In this document: positions 34,264 to 36,463 of the stretch, piece by piece
How the letters are laid out: each line of letters starts with the position of its first letter
How positions within the stretch are numbered: position 1 is the first letter of the stretch
DNA from: Candidatus Cacconaster merdequi
GTDB taxonomy: Bacteria > Bacteroidota > Bacteroidia > Bacteroidales > UBA932
Length of the DNA: 36,463 nt
Direction of reading: 5' to 3'
Assembly: GCA_018064345.1 (NCBI GenBank)
Contig: JAGHVK010000108.1
Location: 1-36,463, forward strand
Program-made: the position numbers and the translations under genes
The notes under the pieces: model-generated
The model's input: the letters and a program-made list of their open reading frames with translations, nothing else
Database searches by the model: none
What the model was told of the DNA's origin: nothing

Positions 34264-36000
34264 TCACATACTTCTTACGAATATCTCAAGAATCCTTGCC
34301 TTGAGTTCTTTCCATTTGCCGGAAACCATTGTGAAGAAGGAATCGTTGTAAGTGTTGAGCAACTGAGCAGCCTCTTCATCCTTGCCGTCCTTGATGAGCC
34401 GGACAGCCTCCTGCTCAATCACCTTGTTCTCCATCATCATCAGTTTCTCAAAATTGTTCTGCCAAGGCTCAATCAACTTGCGGGTCTTGTCCCAGTATAT
34501 GGTTGCAAGCCTGTTTGTCTCACGGAACGCCCATACTGCGGCCTCCGGTCTGTATTCGTTCTGTCCGCAGTGCATCATATTGTGCGGAAGTGTTGTCTGT
34601 CCGGCATAGATAGGGAACCTAGGGCTTTGAGCGGCATTGTCGTATGCAAAGTAAACGATTCCGCCGACTGCATCAGGCAACCACTCACGACACTGTGCCA
34701 CCCATGAGTACGAACACTGTATTACAGCAACTGTCCTGCGGTTCTTCACTATTGGAGTGAACTCTATCTTCTGACCTTTCTTCAGGTTCTTCCTGTCTGT
34801 TATCATTGCTTCAGCCTCCTCCTTGAGCACGAACTTGTTGAGCATCGCGCGTACATCAGCGCTCATGAACGGAGAAATAGGAACCACCTCCTCGTCATAC
34901 TCATTGTATTTGCAGAAAGGATAAGGATCACTGTCTTGAATCTTATCCTTCCGATGAACCTTTATCTTGAGATTTTCGGTAACGTCATAGCGTCCTGTCC
35001 CCTCGAATGTCATTCTGTAGAAAGAGAACATCTGCTCGGGACTCACCTTCTTCTCAGGCACAATGGAGAACGGAAATTCGTCCCAGTTCTTTGGAAGACC
35101 ATCTGCATCAAGTTCCATATTCTCGAACTGCTTTGGAGCCAGTTCCTTGAAAATCAGATATTCCCTAATACCGAAAGGACGTCCGTCGCCAACAAGTTTC
35201 CAGAATATGAGAGGACCCTTGCCGTCCCAAACCTTGTACTGCTTCGCCTTCTCCTTCACGTTCTTGCTCCACATGAAGTTTGCAGGGTCATTAAAGTCAA
35301 TTGCACCTATTCTTGCAATATTGGCTGAAATACCCACGTGATTGTCAGGAATCCTCTGCGCAGCCTAGATTGCTCCAGGTTCGCCTTCACCAGGACCGTT
35401 GATTTCAAACTGCCATACTTCGTTCTTGTCAGCAACCGTGAGGCACTCTCCCCAGTCACAATAGCCGTATTCCTCGGCAACCCTGCCCATTATTTCAATT
35501 GCCTCGCGTGCGGTGGATGCATATTCCAGACCTATTCTCTGAAGTTCCTCAATCCAGAAGATTCCCTTCCTGTTGATAAGTTCGAGCCTTCCATCAAATG
35601 TGGTTTCGCCTATAACAACCTGCTTCTCGTTCATGCAAGGATACGCTGTGTTGAGGAATCTGTATGTATCCTGCTTTGGAGGAACAATAGATCCGGTTAC
35701 TGTAGCAATCCTGTTGTCCCAAGGCTCCTCCCTGCGGAAAGCATAATAATAGACGTCTTCCTTCTGACCAGGCTCGAAATGCTTGCGTGGCTCCATTGTA
35801 ACATACGTCCTGTAATATGAGTCACATGCATGCGCTGTCATTACAGAGCCGTCGGTTGAGGCTTTCTTGCCAACCATAACGGATGTGCAGCTTCCTGCAA
35901 ACGAAGGATCGTCGTCGTATGAATAATAATCGGTCTGCGCATTCGCACCAAGGCAGCACATCATTGCCACCACTATGCTCAAGAATCTTAATGTTTTCAT
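34264..36000 (-). pseudogene. C69-family dipeptidase interrupted by one in-frame TAG
   Basis: The reading frame from ATG 36000 to TGA 34264 would be 578 residues, typical for secreted Bacteroidetes C69 (PepD-like) dipeptidases. It has a signal peptide (MKTLRFLSIVVAMMCCLGANA) and the Ntn nucleophile Cys38 in AGSCTSVMVG, followed by STDGSVMTAHACD. At 35365-35367 the same frame contains TAG after GPGEGEPGAI; the family has Trp here, and TGG to TAG is a single change. The frame then continues as AAQRIPDNHVGISANIARIGAID without a shift, and the downstream half shows no decay. A GTG at 35337 could start the second half, but that part alone lacks the nucleophile. Options are a recent nonsense mutation, an assembly error, or a suppressed codon; several other genes here end in TAG, so TAG is a real stop. 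Confidence 0.85.
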
Positions 36001-36042
36001 ATTAAGGATGTTAAAATATTACAATAACAAAGCGTACAATCC

Positions 36043-36086
36043 TCAAACCTTAGATTTGCAGAGTAGTTTATTGCACTAAGGTTTGA
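36043..36086 (-). promoter_or_regulatory. 11-bp perfect inverted repeat upstream of the dipeptidase
   Basis: TCAAACCTTAG (36043-36053) and CTAAGGTTTGA (36076-36086) are exact reverse complements, 22 bp apart. If the -7 box at 36091-36098 is used, the repeat would form a hairpin at the 5' end of the transcript. It may instead be an operator. No T-run follows on either strand, so it is not a normal terminator. Confidence 0.5.
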
Positions 36087-36090
36087 ACAG

Positions 36091-36098
36091 CAAATTTA
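36091..36098 (-). promoter_or_regulatory. -7 box for the dipeptidase gene
   Basis: TAAATTTG on the minus strand matches TAnnTTTG exactly. No good -33 box is visible. It gives a leader of about 85 nt. Confidence 0.4.
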
Positions 36099-36293
36099 AT
36101 ATATTTACGGAAGGACCACGGTAAATTTCCATTATTCGATTTCAAACGGTCGATATAACGTAATCGGATATCGGAATGATAAAGCATACATTTCTGATTC
36201 ATCCGTATGTACCATTAAGTTAGACGCGCTACTAAATGTAAAGCGCTGTAATACAATGGGTTTACTGGCAGCTTGTGTCGGCGCAGATTTTGA
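36099..36293. other. Intergenic stretch without visible gene
   Basis: This AT-richer part of the 346-bp gap 36001-36346 shows no convincing coding frame, RNA gene or repeat array on either strand. A short ATTTCAAAC resembles the dispersed motif described elsewhere. Confidence 0.5.
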
Positions 36294-36327
36294 AAAGGCC
36301 GAGACATCATCATATGCCCCGGCCTTT
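36294..36327 (-). terminator. Terminator hairpin after the partial gene
   Basis: AAAGGCCG (36294-36301) pairs perfectly with CGGCCTTT (36320-36327) around an 18-nt loop. On the minus strand the stem ends in TTTT, about 20 nt after the stop of the partial gene to the right. The A/T edges would also let it work on the plus strand. Confidence 0.7.
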
Positions 36328-36346
36328 ATATGTCCCGAATGTCAGA

Positions 36347-36463
36347 TTACTTTGCAAACAAATCATCCATCACGATTACATTCCGGATGTTCCCGGAATA
36401 AGTATTCTTCTGTAAGCCATAGGTGGTTACCAGTACGGGCATTACGGCACACTTGGTGTTTGA
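36347..36463 (-). CDS. C-terminal end of a probable ATP-binding protein (partial)
   Basis: The last 38 codons of a minus-strand frame enter from the right edge and end in TAA. The residues include AVMPVLVTTYGLQKN, then YSGN and VIVMDDLFAK. I associate this tail with the C-terminus of AAA-type ATP-binding proteins common in Bacteroidales, but this rests on a short stretch and is tentative. A terminator hairpin follows the stop, supporting a real gene end. Confidence 0.55.
   Translation of the reverse strand, partial: SNTKCAVMPVLVTTYGLQKNTYSGNIRNVIVMDDLFAK

Noticed and set aside
34058-34267. Extended kinase-like protein from GTG 34267 or ATG 34099
   Set aside because: The extension has no family resemblance, and a consensus -7 box at 34109-34116 places transcription start after GTG 34267 and almost at ATG 34099.
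35338-35364. Frameshift in the C69 dipeptidase gene
   Set aside because: The two halves are in the same frame; only the TAG at 35365-35367 separates them.
34264-36000. Reassignment of TAG to an amino acid in this organism
   Set aside because: purE, purL, purD, folD and carA all end in TAG at expected positions, so TAG acts as stop.
1-36463. CRISPR array, insertion sequence, prophage or conjugative element
   Set aside because: No regularly spaced repeats, transposase, integrase or phage genes were seen; the window reads as ordinary chromosome.

Overview
The window is a chromosomal segment of a Bacteroidales-type bacterium. The main evidence is a series of promoters with the Bacteroidetes -7 box TAnnTTTG (one also has a TTTG -33 box at 19-nt spacing), few Shine-Dalgarno sequences, a NigD-like lipoprotein and a C69 dipeptidase with a secretion signal. 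Base composition is near 50% GC. I cannot name the genus; a gut Rikenellaceae or Cryptobacteroides-like lineage is only a guess. Several nucleotide-synthesis proteins look closer to Clostridia-type families (short PurC, single-chain PurL, PyrK/PyrD pair, Fe-S PurF).

Positions 1-345 hold a minus-strand tRNA-Cys with its promoter, a cluster of palindromic repeats, and the terminator hairpin of the pyr operon. Positions 346-10043 (minus) are a complete de novo UMP operon, pyrC-carA-carB-pyrK-pyrD-pyrF-pyrE-pyrB. The roughly 290-bp gap 10044-10333 holds divergent promoters. On the pyr side there is a 26-aa leader peptide, a small pause-type hairpin, a U-rich tract and an intrinsic terminator, arranged like the UTP-sensing pyrBI attenuator of enterobacteria. 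Positions 10334-22665 (plus) are a purine operon, purC1-purE-purL-purC2-purF-purM-purN-purH-purD-folD. It covers most of the PRPP-to-IMP route plus folate one-carbon supply; purK and purB are absent from the window.

The most unusual feature is that two of the three glutamine amidotransferases in this block have lost their catalytic residues. CarA has Ala for the nucleophilic Cys and Tyr for the catalytic His. PurF starts Met-Gly-Val-Phe-Gly, where the family has a catalytic Cys before Gly, and its oxyanion-hole motif is also altered. PurL keeps its full triad. This suggests carbamoyl phosphate and phosphoribosylamine are made from free ammonia. PyrB additionally carries a fused PyrI-type zinc domain without the nucleotide-binding allosteric domain.

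The rest is accessory housekeeping. A SLC13-type permease and a NigD-like lipoprotein (minus) diverge from a GntP-type permease (plus). A four-gene minus-strand operon encodes a glutamate-racemase-like lipoprotein, a 3'-5' exonuclease, an RlmI-like rRNA methyltransferase and an RluA-type pseudouridine synthase. It diverges from a PBP4-type D-Ala-D-Ala carboxypeptidase. Then come an aminoglycoside-phosphotransferase-fold kinase, a C69 dipeptidase gene broken by one in-frame amber codon, and the 3' end of a probable ATP-binding protein cut by the window edge.
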